Shown here: positions 15,232 through 27,184 of the stretch, piece after piece | Position numbering within the stretch: the stretch's first letter is position 1 | Layout: each line of letters starts with the position of its first letter | Source: Ridgeia piscesae | Taxonomy: Eukaryota > Annelida > Polychaeta > Sabellida > Siboglinidae | Length of the DNA stretch: 64,000 bases | Assembly: GCA_025642075.2 (NCBI GenBank) | Contig: JAODUO010000469.1 | Span: 418,501 to 482,500 of the forward strand | Direction of reading: 5' to 3' | Position numbers and translations under genes: made by a program | Notes under the pieces: generated by a model | What the model was told of the DNA's origin: nothing | Database searches by the model: none | Seen by the model: the letters and a program-made list of their open reading frames with translations, nothing else

Positions 15232-15385
15232 AGATTCCATCAGCTGCAACCCTCAAGCACTACCAAGTACTCTCACCTGTTCCATCAGGTGTGCACACTC
15301 TTGATTATTCCATCAGATGTGCACCCTTGTTTGTTCCATCAGAATCTGACTTAGAGTCTTGTATGTTCCATCAGGTATATACTAC
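15232..15385. repeat. Degenerate TTCCATCAG repeats
   Basis: Five or six irregularly spaced copies of TTCCATCAGGTGTGCAC-like sequence, about 30-35 bp apart, with substitutions. Not associated with a gene. Confidence 0.55.
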
Positions 15386-15845
15386 AATATTTCCCAATGT
15401 ATCTATTCTTACTAATACACCAACACCCTGTGCTGCAAAATAATATTCAGAAGCAAGTATCTTTGTCAGTATTCGAGATGGCCAGCCAATGTGCCAGATT
15501 CGCAGCACAATTCGCATTCATTGTTGTGTTATAACGGTACAGCCGCCAGCCATGCTTTGCACATGCTCAGTGCCTTCTCTGCCGACCACTCGCTCACTTA
15601 CACAGATCTGGTCGAGCCTTTAGCCACAGCATGTCCACCTTCATGCTCAATTAAACCCATACTCGCTGACACTTTGTTCTGCTCAGAATTACCTCACCTG
15701 GCAAATGTGTCTAAGGACAGCCCTCAGCAGGCATTTTACCAATTTCAGGTATTATTGATCGCAATATCAGCACGATATCACATGGCTGAACATATAAAGT
15801 GTCAAATTATCTTACTGTGACTGTACAAAGTTCTGCAACATCAGA

Positions 15846-15846
<1 letters not shown>

Positions 15847-15902
<56 letters not shown>
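15847..15902. repeat. (TA)n microsatellite
   Basis: Uninterrupted TA dinucleotide, about 28 units, in AT-rich non-coding DNA. Confidence 0.95.
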
Positions 15903-15907
<5 letters not shown>

Positions 15908-16670
15908 TATAGTATAAACATTAATAGCCATATAAAATGGATTAAATAAAAGATAGTCTTACTGTATCAAGTTAAAATTAAGTTTTTAACCTAGACTCAA
16001 ATTAACCAAAATAAGTAATTTTGCGAATGGATAAAATACGTTTGGTTACTAAAAACGGAAGAATTTTTTCGAATCTAGCTTAATAAAAAATAGACCTACT
16101 TAACAGAATGACTGAAAGATAAAACATATCATAATGTTGTCAGTCTATCCTTCCCACAGCCAGCTAACAATTGTCCCACCACTTCTGTCAATCTCATTAT
16201 CTCTGACAATTCAACCTCCACACACAATCAGAAATGTCAGTTTCACTCATGGATGATTCCATCCCACGCAGGCAGACACCTCGGTTCTGTAGACACTGAC
16301 ATCTCCCATGTCACCTGTCCCAGCCATCGTCCCCACAGTTCTGTCCCACACATCATTACATGTACTTCTTCTGGTCACCAGCTGTCTCCATTCAGAGGTC
16401 AGCCATGCCCAAGGGGTGGTCAGTGACCATAGTCAACCAGATCTGTCTGCCAAGTCTACACAGAATATGAACTTAACCGGGAGCAGTACATGGCAGCTTG
16501 GCATTGACATCTGATGAACAAGCATTGTGTTTGTTTCTGGGTTTACCTGTGTCTATGTACACAGCTGTGAACCTCATTGTTACTGTATAATCTGGGCCCC
16601 CCTGTCTGGGTCAGAACTGAGCAGCTATCCACGGAAATGTTAATAGCCTGCCAAGATCATAATATTATAT

Positions 16671-16737
16671 AAAAAGGACTTGCATTTCAACAATATGTAA
16701 TGTGGGTGGGTTATTAATAGCCAAGATTATATATACA

Positions 16738-16804
<67 letters not shown>

Positions 16805-16850
16805 AACTCACATTTAACAATACTAACGTGGGTGGGTATATTGATTAATT
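16671..16850. repeat. (TA)n flanked by a 50 bp direct repeat
   Basis: An uninterrupted TA run lies at 16743-16801. The sequence just left (aa.gactt…catttcaacaat…gtgggtgggt, 16671-16715) is repeated, diverged, just right (16801-16840). The microsatellite therefore sits between two copies of one short segment. Confidence 0.7.
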
Positions 16851-16941
16851 TCAGCTGTATAAAATTAATTTCTGTTTTTAATAAATGTGTGCATACAACT
16901 GTTGATCCATGTTTTGTTTGATGAAGTTATTTTATGCTGAA

Positions 16942-16943
<2 letters not shown>

Positions 16944-17023
<80 letters not shown>

Positions 17024-17029
17024 TATATA
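16944..17029. repeat. (TA)n microsatellite, one interruption
   Basis: About 43 TA units broken once by an AA. Third TA array within 1.2 kb. Confidence 0.95.
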
Positions 17030-20000
17030 CACTGTACATATTGTTATAATAATTATTATTGTTAAAGAACCTATGTAGTGTTTCTAATAGTAACACAAAC
17101 AAACCTGCTTGTATAAATGTATTAATTTGTCTCAGTGGAACCAAAATACAAACACTGAAATTATGTTTTACTCGATAAAGTAAAAATTTGGCAAAGAAAT
17201 GTCAAAATAAGACACCTCCTGGCAGCTCAGTAAACTAGTCAAGGAAAACTATACATTCACAAATTACATGATCCGTAGGCCAGAGTCTTTGGGGAATTAA
17301 CAAAACAATCCGGGACAGGGAGTTGGATGCCACAGGGGATTTTTTTTTTTGCCTCTTGGGAATTTGCCAGAAATGACATACCAGGCACAGATGTATTTTA
17401 ACCTTGCTACATGTCCAACAACATGGTCCACAGAAAGTAGGCCCTCGCTGAAACAAGCATCGCATCTGACAAGGGGTCTCAAAGTGGTGTCATTACAATT
17501 TGTCACGATCATGTTGAACATATCACATGTAACTATAGGGTGGGGTTATTGAACATTCCCATAAAACACTTCATGTGGTTTTTCTTTGGTACACTTCAAT
17601 ACGGTGTCACATTTGCATGCACACATTGCACAGATGGCTTGAAGTGCTAATATCAATTATGTAAATCATATGACAGAGTAGCTCTTACAGTGCAGTCGAT
17701 GTATTAACACAAAACTTGACAACACTGTTAACAACGCTTGAAAAAGTTGGTGGTATATTCTGTAATCTTTACAGATTCTGAATTTACACACAGAATTAAT
17801 CATGCATCACACACACCCTTTTTGCTAAATATGAACCATACTTCACCACTATTAATCATGAGAAAGTATGCGGTAACAGTCTCAAAATTTTGTCAATCAA
17901 TCCCATGGGTGTGCTATTACATACACATACTACAAAAACCCTACACATATCTGAATATGAAGCTATGAATGGTATACGCCCTGCCCTACATCCGCTGCAT
18001 GCAGAAAGCCACAAAACCAGGTGTGGCAAATGGAATCTGATTTTTTTCTGGAAATGTTGGCCAAATATGTCACCTCTGCCTGCACTTGGGGGACCTCAGG
18101 CCAAGGGGCGGACATGACAATCTCCAGATTTAAATCTCCGGGCATCTGTAAACAACCTGACGAAGCAGAAACACCGACAGCCAGTGAGGAGAAGATGGCT
18201 TCCTGCTGCTGCAGACCAAGACAACACCTGCCAAACCGACCGACACATCCTGTACATTATCGTAGTTCCGTCGCTCTTCAAACACCCACATTTCATTCGT
18301 GCCTCAGCTGCTGTAAATACAGATCTGTATCCTCCTATACAGGGTGGTTATGTGACTATAAACAAAACTTCCTGTACTGTGCATGCCAACATCTCATAAA
18401 TCACAGTGCGAAAAAGTGGCACACTGAAAGAATCTTTCACACGCAGTTAACCTGAATTTCTGGTCGATGATCTCTATTTGTATATCCACTAGTGGTGCAT
18501 CATCACAGTGTCTTTAATTTTACTGATGTCTCAATAAATTCCCAACTGACTTACGCAGACCAATGAGCCATAAACGAAACCAAATGGGACCGAGAATTCT
18601 AAGAAACGATTTTGCTGAAATCAAATCTGCTGTCAGATTTGATTTTGGCAAAGCTGTTACCATAAAAATTACTACGTTTCAAGGTTGTTGTTGTTAACAC
18701 CAAGTTTAATGATATTCTGCTCATTTCTACATGTATGCAAATTGAATGAGTTAATATAAATAAACAGATTCAACAATGGTATATGTACCAAAAATACATT
18801 TAATTGCAATTATTGTGGGCAGCATCGTTTTATTATATATAATATGAAATGAGTAGAGCAACCAAGAATGTTGACTACATCAAGCCAAGTGATACGACAA
18901 CAACCCAATCACTCCAGGAAATACATAATAAGTGCCAGGAAATTGGCGCAGCTGCGTCATCGGTGTGTTCCATTACATCACAAGACAGCCAGGTACTACA
19001 CAAGACAAAAACACTGATTGACGTCACACATTTAATTAACACACCTGCTGACATGGCGTGTTGACCACTTGACACTTCTCTGCTTCCATCAAAGCTGCCT
19101 ATGACAGATCAGTCAACAACATAATAATGGTGTTTGAAGCTGCTTGTTCTTCTGCTGGCTGAACTGGTTGCTTAGCAACGTGTGCATCTCTTGGAAAACA
19201 TTGTGATATCAAATTATTGTTACTTAACGTTGTACGTTTGATTTTGCTCTCATTAATTTGCCAACCTCTTAGCTGTGGCATTTCCAACGATAACATTTAA
19301 TACAAACTTTTAGCATCTGCATCTTGAAACGCAACAAGACTTGCCTTGTCACATTCGTTTAGAGTCTGCACAGATCAATGCTATGTATTCTGCCTGTGTC
19401 TCAATTGGATTCCACTAATTCAATTCCAGTCAATTAAGCGGCAAGACCAGGCAACTAACCAGCCAGACTTGTTCCAACATCATGCATAACAACCACGCAT
19501 ACATATTGAACAATACTCTCATTGGCCAGAACTGTATGAAAGATTTTATTTTACTTCTTACGTTTCTGGTTAATTAAAACAGCACTATAGTTGTCAACAC
19601 TACTTAACTTACTTTATGCAACAATTCAATTTTTTCTATAATTATCTTATTAAAAATTACCCAATAACAGAGTGGCATACGTTGGCATTTAACTTTGCAA
19701 TGGAAAGTGACAGTCGAAATTAGCATGGGAATTGATGAAAGACCAACAAAAGACAGGATGGAAAAGAAGTTCAGGCACAATAGTTATAGGGGTAGTGTAT
19801 GGCTCTATAAAATGGTATACACTATACAGTCGAAATGCACTGTATGTTTTTCACTACACCCATTTCTCTGGAGTAAATAAATAAGTACTACTGAAAAATT
19901 ATGCTTTTTGTTGCATTAACTTATTTATGTGATCATATATAGATGTTTGTCAGAATAGAAGCATCAACTGGGAAGCCATGATGGATATGGCAGTAAAGCC

Positions 20001-20593
20001 TGGTTTCACAACTTTATCCAAAAATACATCAGTATTTCCATTCTAATGAAAAGACAGAAAGGAATGTCAGAATATGCTGAATGCTTTGTCTGTTCGTTCA
20101 ACTTTTATGAGTTTTACAAGTCCATGGTATATTAAAAAAGTATTTGCAGTTGGCGATGTAACATTCCAAAGATTATAAAAACAGTTTTAAAACCTCATTT
20201 ATAAATAAAAACACTAGGGCAATTACTGGTTCACTCTTAGGCATAGTGGTGCTATTTTTAAGACTGGTGAAGAAATAAGAGCCCAGAAAACTTCACACCA
20301 GCCAACCCTCCAGGCAAAGTGATGCCCGGGACGAGTTGCCATGGAAACAGCCTGATAAGCTGCATGAAAAGCATCTCGGCTGACACTGTAAATCAGGGAT
20401 CACAGGTGCACCCGGGAGACTGGGAGAAAAGGGCAGACGAGACAAGGGAGAGAGCCTGTTGGGACCACAGGAGGACAGGCCTGGGGAGGGATGTGTAGTG
20501 ATTGAGGAGAGAAGTCAAGAGAACAATGAGGACCCAAGACAATCTGTAAAATAGTTCCTACAGTCTGGATCCATTATGTGAAAATCCCACATA

Positions 20594-21631
20594 CCGTATT
20601 GTCCCTAACAGACGCATACTACCTAATAGATAACCACCCCCTTTTTTAGATGTGAAACAGTCCATAAACATGTATTTGAGTGACGCCAAAATTCTACAGA
20701 GTAGACACTACAATTGTTAGCAAAGATGGTGCCCAGACTACTGGGGTAATGCTATTCATAAATAACAATTGTGGGTAGGGCAACTGACCCGTTACTGGTG
20801 AGACTTTTGTAAGTAAATATATTGTAAATGTAAATGCTTACCACAAAGAGGGCTTTTATTTTATGGTACTATCAGAGAGAGGCCATCATGTGCATCAAAC
20901 AAATGGCGGATTTGCTTACGTTGGATTAAACGCCGACTGTTCGCATAAATACGCATCAATCAAGACACACAATTACAACAAATTGGATGAAATTATGCAA
21001 ACGAATTTAAGTAGAGACAAAGTTGAGATTGTCATCCAGTTCAAAACGCCATTCCAGACGAATCGCCCGCAGGCGCAGTTTACGACTGGCATCAACCAAC
21101 TTCGATAACAAAATAAGTCAGAGTAATTGTCATATAAATTCATATTCAAGCATATATATTTCAATTAATAAGCTTTGCTTCTTTCGACAAATCATAAATC
21201 AGACAGTTGACAATTTGAATGATTGCATCTGTTATTGACTCATGGTTCTATAGACTATACATTTCTAATCAGGACAACGTACATCGTTAGCGACATCGAT
21301 ATCGTGTGTCGACACTGATTTGCCATTTCGGATGCACATGGTCAATGCAGCTTTTACATATAGAAAATGCACTTTTATTAATACATTTATTTAACATTAT
21401 TAAAGCAATTTGAAGAACATGTAGACTGTACCGAAAGCAGTATGCCGTAAAAATGTTGATTTAAATAGAAGCATATCTCAGATCATTCACTTGGAGGCGC
21501 TGTACATATGCGCCATATTGCGGATTAGTTATCTACTCTGTTTAGAAGCATGACCACATTCGCCCCAGTTTTGAGAAATTAATTGACGTGCACCCAAGCC
21601 TTCCCATTCGCGTCTATTAGGGACAATATGG
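20594..21631. mobile_element. 1.04 kb non-autonomous DNA transposon with CC(G/A)TATTGTCCC termini
   Basis: The left end reads CCGTATTGTCCCTAACAGAC. The right end reverse-complemented reads CCATATTGTCCCTAATAGAC. That is two mismatches over about 22 bp, flanked by TA on both sides (20592-20593 and 21632-21633). The precise ends and TA duplication fit a TA-targeting element (Tc1/mariner or ISL2EU-like). The short open frames inside are not recognisable as a transposase. Confidence 0.7.
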
Positions 21632-22423
21632 TATATTCGTCAAACTAAAAGACAAGAGGATGTACAGGTGCCAAATAGGCACATAAAACAAGCCTGCACA
21701 ACTAGCTGCATACATCAAGAAAGCTTTGATATAATAATTGCAATTTTGAGGAATAAAAATGATGTCAAATTCCTACTACTTGGGATTTCACTAAAGAAAA
21801 AGATCGTAAATATAATAATTAATTAGATAAAAATTTGATTATGTTAATAGTATAGTCTTGACTGAATGTTTGCTTCAAAAGTGGAAATTAATAACTCATC
21901 TATTATTAACCTTCCAGTATTTCAACATCTACAACTTTCTCAGAAAAAAACAGGGCTACATAGTTTCACTCCATGGTTGATACAGAAAATGTAGTGTAAT
22001 AATATATAAATTATTGCATTGGATTTTGGTCAACTGAAAACTACACTAGACCAAAACATGGTGTTCCTGGCACACATGTAAAACAGCCACTGTTCAACTT
22101 GTTACTTAGACAAAAAGACATCTCACTCAGAGTCACTCTGCCAAGGGAATGGTGACTAGACCATCATTCAGATGCTGGGCATGTTGCGAAGCAGTGCTGG
22201 GACAGGACAGACATATGGAGTTACCCGGGGCAGACACAACATAACGCCTCGGTGAACAACTTCCATTTGTCCACAGCTGCTTCTGATGCTGCCAGGAGAT
22301 AGAATGCTTCAGAAGACATGGCTATCTTGACAATGCCAACTGTCTCGGTAATGTCTCACTGCGTCCAACATCTCCTCACTTATTTATCGTCAACCGAGTT
22401 GTCCACTGAGAATTACTGTGGGC

Positions 22424-23203
22424 CAGGGTCAGGTCCAAGTACACATTTTGGGATCAAATACAACTCGGCCAAATCAAATACACTGCTTTTCCAGATTTCA
22501 ATTCAAATGTCCACAAGTTCTACAAATTTCCAATTCAAATACACTGCCATTTTTTATTCAAATACGATTCAAGTATATTGCCATTTATGAAATTTTATTT
22601 AAATATGATCCAAATATGTGGCTCGTGCTTCCATTATAGTTCAAGTGTATTATAAGGGGTGGAATTTTGTCTTTGGCTTGATTGACTGTTGTAAACTAAC
22701 TAGACTGTCCTTATCTACAGGTACTACTGTACCAACTAGTGGGTAGCTCTTACCCTGCACTGGAGGAAACCTGGGTTCCTTTTATCTTTGCCCAGGATGT
22801 TTACACAGCAGGATTCTTCTTTGAAGCACATTCCCTGTGAATATCTGCCTTTATGGATATAGATAAGCTTCACTGGCTTCCCATTCATTCATTGATACTA
22901 ATGTTTGACCAGCTTCACTGGAGCTTCAGTGTAGACTAATTTTCTCAGTGCTGTCTGCCCACTGTTGACTATACCACAGGTGTGAAAAACATTCTGTCTT
23001 GACTCCTGAGCCAGTTTATGCCAGGAAATGCTTTCCCTTTTGTTGGTAATTTTTATATGTATAATACAGTATTTGATTGTATTTGCAACTACTTTTCAAA
23101 TACAAACCAAATATCAAATGAATTCCCTTTTGTGATTTTCAATTCAAATAAAAAAATATTCTGTATTCAAATACAAATATTTACGTATTTGAACCCAACC
23201 CTG
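22424..23203. mobile_element. Putative hAT-like non-autonomous element
   Basis: The left end reads CAGGGTCAGGTCCAAGTAC. The right end reverse-complemented reads CAGGGTTGGGTTCAAATAC. Both ends lead into repeated ATTCAAATAC-type motifs (22440-22640 and 23060-23190) in opposite senses. A CAGGG start is common in hAT elements, but the expected 8 bp target duplication is not seen (ctgtgggc against accagggt), so the call is tentative. Confidence 0.45.
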
Positions 23204-26127
23204 ACCAGGGTATCACTGTGTCAATCCATTCCAAGCAACACGTGAGCCTTTCTGCTGGAACATTAAGGCATGTTGTATGATGGAAGAACTTGTGGAATTT
23301 ATATATGAAAAAGACGAATAGCTTGTTTTTCTTTTAATTACCAGATCATTGTATGATCACAGGTATGGCATGCATGTTCTAATAAAAACAGACTGAACAC
23401 TGAACAATATATTAACACTGCTGTTGCAGTTATTTCTGCCATGTTTTCTCCCTGGTTTTCTGAATGAATCTGATAACACATGGCATAATGCAATCAGTCC
23501 AGATGGAAGGAATGGTTGTTATTCCCAAGTGAAGGCCTACACCAGGGAAACACCTGCCTTGTTAAAGTAGACTGACACACAGTTAATCTCACATGGACAT
23601 CTCACTTCATGTTGTTAAGTACTGTCAGTTCCATTGAAGGAACCAGAACAAAACAGAAGCACGATGAAGATACCGGGATGCACCAAACTAAATTATGTCA
23701 CATTTTACTTATTTATTGTAGGGATGTGAATTAAGGTCAACATGTCCAAGATATCGATATCTCATACAATTCTGACACTACGTCTAAAGCAATCAACCAG
23801 TACATCATAATCTTGGTGACCTGTCATCTATGTCCCGTTCATTTACACTCTCAATGATCACTCCTGACTGAAGGGTTGTGTGGAACGAAGTTAAATCTTG
23901 TGAATTAACACTGGTGCCCCAAAAAAAATTTTGGATTGATGAAATCACATATCTATAAATACTAAGTGACATTATTAATTAATGCTAACAGTGTCCAGGT
24001 ATCAACATATATTTGCAAAATGGATATTATGCTGTGATATTATGTCATCGAAAATTGTGGTCTATACAAATGTACGATTCAACCACCCTTGGTGTAGCTG
24101 TAACATAACCAGTTCTTTCTGTAACTGTATCTTGATCAAATTCAACTATAAGAAGGGTAAAACATGTCACCCACTTTGACCTGTGTAATTTAACAGCTAT
24201 ATCTAAATACTGTATTATTATTAATAATAACATTTAAACATAAAATACATTCATACTCTGTGCGTGCACAGTGCACACGGCTGTAAAATGTGGTTTATTT
24301 AATACAACCAGACATAGCATGACTCCACATAATAACCTTAAGTCCTGGGAGCACCAAATCACTTATCATAAATAGTATGCAGTAAATCAAAGGCCCTTCC
24401 AGGCACAACAAAATGGTCTGTGTAAATAACAACATTTATCATTGGAATGGTACACTGACACACAGATCTACAAGTCTACAACTCTTTTTGATGTGCATAA
24501 ATACATTCTGGTCATGTTGTCGTTTTTGGGAGACTTGAGCAAGCACAAACAGAATTTTCTGCATTCCTTACCAATTTACCAAGTCATCAAGGTTACGCTA
24601 ATTCGTCAACCTTTTTCTGACTAGGATTATGTATTCAGAAGCTGGAGGGAGTATTAATCAAAATACACTCGGTTGTCTGTTTCATTCAGCACAGTTACAC
24701 AGGGGACATAAAATATGTGCATGATTTTATCCTTCCGATTCAATCAATCAAAACAGTTTATTATGAATATTCATACAATTATACTAACAGCTAACTCTCA
24801 TGTGTCCCCAAAGATGTAAATAAATCACTACAAAACTTCACGACTGTAAAAAAATTTGATTTTTTTTTTCAATCAGGGCAATAATTTAGTAATAATAAAA
24901 TAGCCTACTGTTACTGCTCATGCAAAATTGCACTTTTAAATAAGTCCATGCACCTATCTATATTTTAAATTTCAATCATTTTAGTTTATACTGAAATTTA
25001 TAAGTTATATTTTAAACTTAAAGTACCTACCATCAGACTGCCTACCATTGTCAATTTTCCCATTAATAATTCAGCTAAAAAATACTACAAAAAATCAGCT
25101 TTGAAACATATCAAGACTGGTGTAATGGCTTAGCTGGATTTAGTACTTAATAAAAACTATAATCCTTCTCAGAAAGCTATAACAATTTGAGTGTTTATTA
25201 CAATTTGACTTTATTTTTTGAAATTGTTCAATAACAAATTACACGTCGTAGACTTAGTCTTAGTATAGACTGCTTAGTCTGTTTTCCAATGCTAAATATC
25301 TGAACACAGTAATAGTAAACAATTATCACATAGTGGTTGAAATCAGAGTGACCTGTGCAGTGGTTTTATTAGTAAAATAAGTAGCATGTGGTACAAGCGT
25401 TATCAATTTATGAGGTCGGAGTTCAATAGTTCACAGGCGAAGTTGAATTACTCGTGCCAGTTATGGTTGATCGTCTGCAACTTCGAAAGAACCTGAATCC
25501 AATTAACACAACACAGGCTAAAAACACATAAACTGCAACAAATCAATGTGTTATAAGCATGATTGTAAACACTATACCTTATCAAGCAGAATTTGCGCAA
25601 AATCGAAGACACTCTGAACAAACGCTCAACTTTACAAGCCTCCGCGAGTAGTCAGTAGCCGTAACATTTACTCACTGCAATTGAATGCTTCCGCGCACTG
25701 TCAAAAAAAGGCAACAAGGGCAACATTGAAAACATCTGCTCTCGTTTATTTGCTTCTGCTTTGGTATTGTCCACTAGTTATTATTTGTGATTTTTTTCTC
25801 ATGTAATTACAGTATAACAAAATAAGTCTTTAAAGTGGTTTGCCAACGCAAACTACATTATGGTGTATGAATATGTACATCGCGCACATGTATGTTATCC
25901 GCCTTGCCGTATTGATATACAGCCCACGGATTTATGTTCGTCGTCTTTGGCGCTAGAGCTGTGACCTGTGTTACGAATCTGGATTACCCAACGAATAATC
26001 CATAGGTGTCGGAACGGGGGGTTTGAAACCCAATATTTTATAGGCTACGATGTGAGCACTTAGGGCATTAAGGGAAGAGTGGTAACTTGTAGTGAACTTG
26101 TTTCTGTGATGGGCTGAACTTATAGTG

Positions 26128-26153
26128 ATAATAAACGATTAATCGTTTATTAT
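26128..26153. other. Perfect 26 bp palindrome with ATTAAT centre
   Basis: The half-site ATAATAAACGATT is followed by its exact reverse complement with no spacer. About eight more bases on each side are near-palindromic (TTATAGT/ACTGTAA). No gene is nearby. Confidence 0.9.
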
Positions 26154-26439
26154 AACTGTAAGTGTTAGCAGTTTTCTCGATGCTTCGATCGTGACTCAAT
26201 TGACAGTGCTGGGGGGGGGGGGCAAGAACCGAAAGTTGCATGTTGGTGAATGCGAAGATATTATATCCAATATCAGTAGTATTATGTATATTTTATTTCT
26301 ACATGGAGGGTCGATGAATATAATTTAGACCCGCAGCCAAACCCCAAGAATCTCTCGATCTCCTCTTGTCTTGTTGATCCTCCTCCAGCTGAAGCAGATG
26401 TTGACCGAAGCAGAAAGAATAGATCATGTTAGAAGTGAA

Positions 26440-27056
26440 GCGTACCCATACCAAAGCTGGAGACTGCTCGTTCGCTGTCGCTGCTGCGTCCCTATGGAAC
26501 AATTTACCAGCGGTCAGTAAGACTTGTGACAATCTCACCAGCTTCAAACGTCTACTGAAGACACATTTTTTTCGTATTGCATATTAGTGTAATTCGACAT
26601 GAACATTATGTTTTTTTACTAGATTGTTTGGTAATATCAATACATAATTATACACTTATTTATTGGCATTATTGTTATGTAATTATTATTATTATTATTT
26701 TACAGTTTAAATGTATACTAAACTATTTATTACTAATAATTATTATAAATTATACTATCATTTATCACTATCATTGTAATGTAATTATACACTAGAGTGA
26801 CTAGACCGGTTAGTATGTGTTTTTATAACTAATACGTAATTTATTTATTTATTTAAAAGTGCTACGCTATTTAATACCGTACAATTTTTTTATTTATATA
26901 CCTATACATATATTTACATGTATTTTAAAACACTAGTATTTGTTTTATTGCATACATATATCTTTTTATGTCTTTTAAATTGTAATATGTTGTGAAGCGC
27001 CACGAACGATTATGGATGTGGCGCTATACCAAATAAATATATTATTATTATTATTA
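26440..27056 (+). mobile_element. 5'-truncated 3' end of a CR1/Jockey-type non-LTR element
   Basis: Residual coding near 26440-26585 reads VKRTHTKAGDCSFAVAAASL, WNNLPAVS, LTSFKRLLKTHFF then stop, which is the usual C-terminus of CR1/Jockey-like polymerases. A 3' UTR of about 450 bp follows. It ends GAAGCGCCACGAACG…GTGGCGCTATACCAAATAAATA and an ATT microsatellite tail (27041-27056), a typical 3' end for such elements. Confidence 0.72.
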
Positions 27057-27184
27057 TACCAACGCATCAAAGCTGAGACTCAAAAAGAAAATCAGAGATA
27101 TTAAAAACAAGTGGTGGGAAGAGAAAGCCAAAATGATCCAGGGCAAAGCTGATCAGTATGGCATGCTAAACTCCTTCCAAGCAA

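Larger units (their letters stand above)
1..26300. other. Gene-poor region, no recognisable coding sequence
   Basis: Apart from the repeats and TIR elements listed separately, I find only short open frames (at most about 150 codons, mostly below 120) without recognisable motifs or exon-like pairs of splice sites. It could be intergenic or a very long intron of a gene outside the window. Confidence 0.6.

Noticed and set aside
18021..18455. 144-codon plus-strand open frame
   Set aside because: No recognisable domain, no exon partners, Cys and Ser scattered without pattern. Treated as chance.
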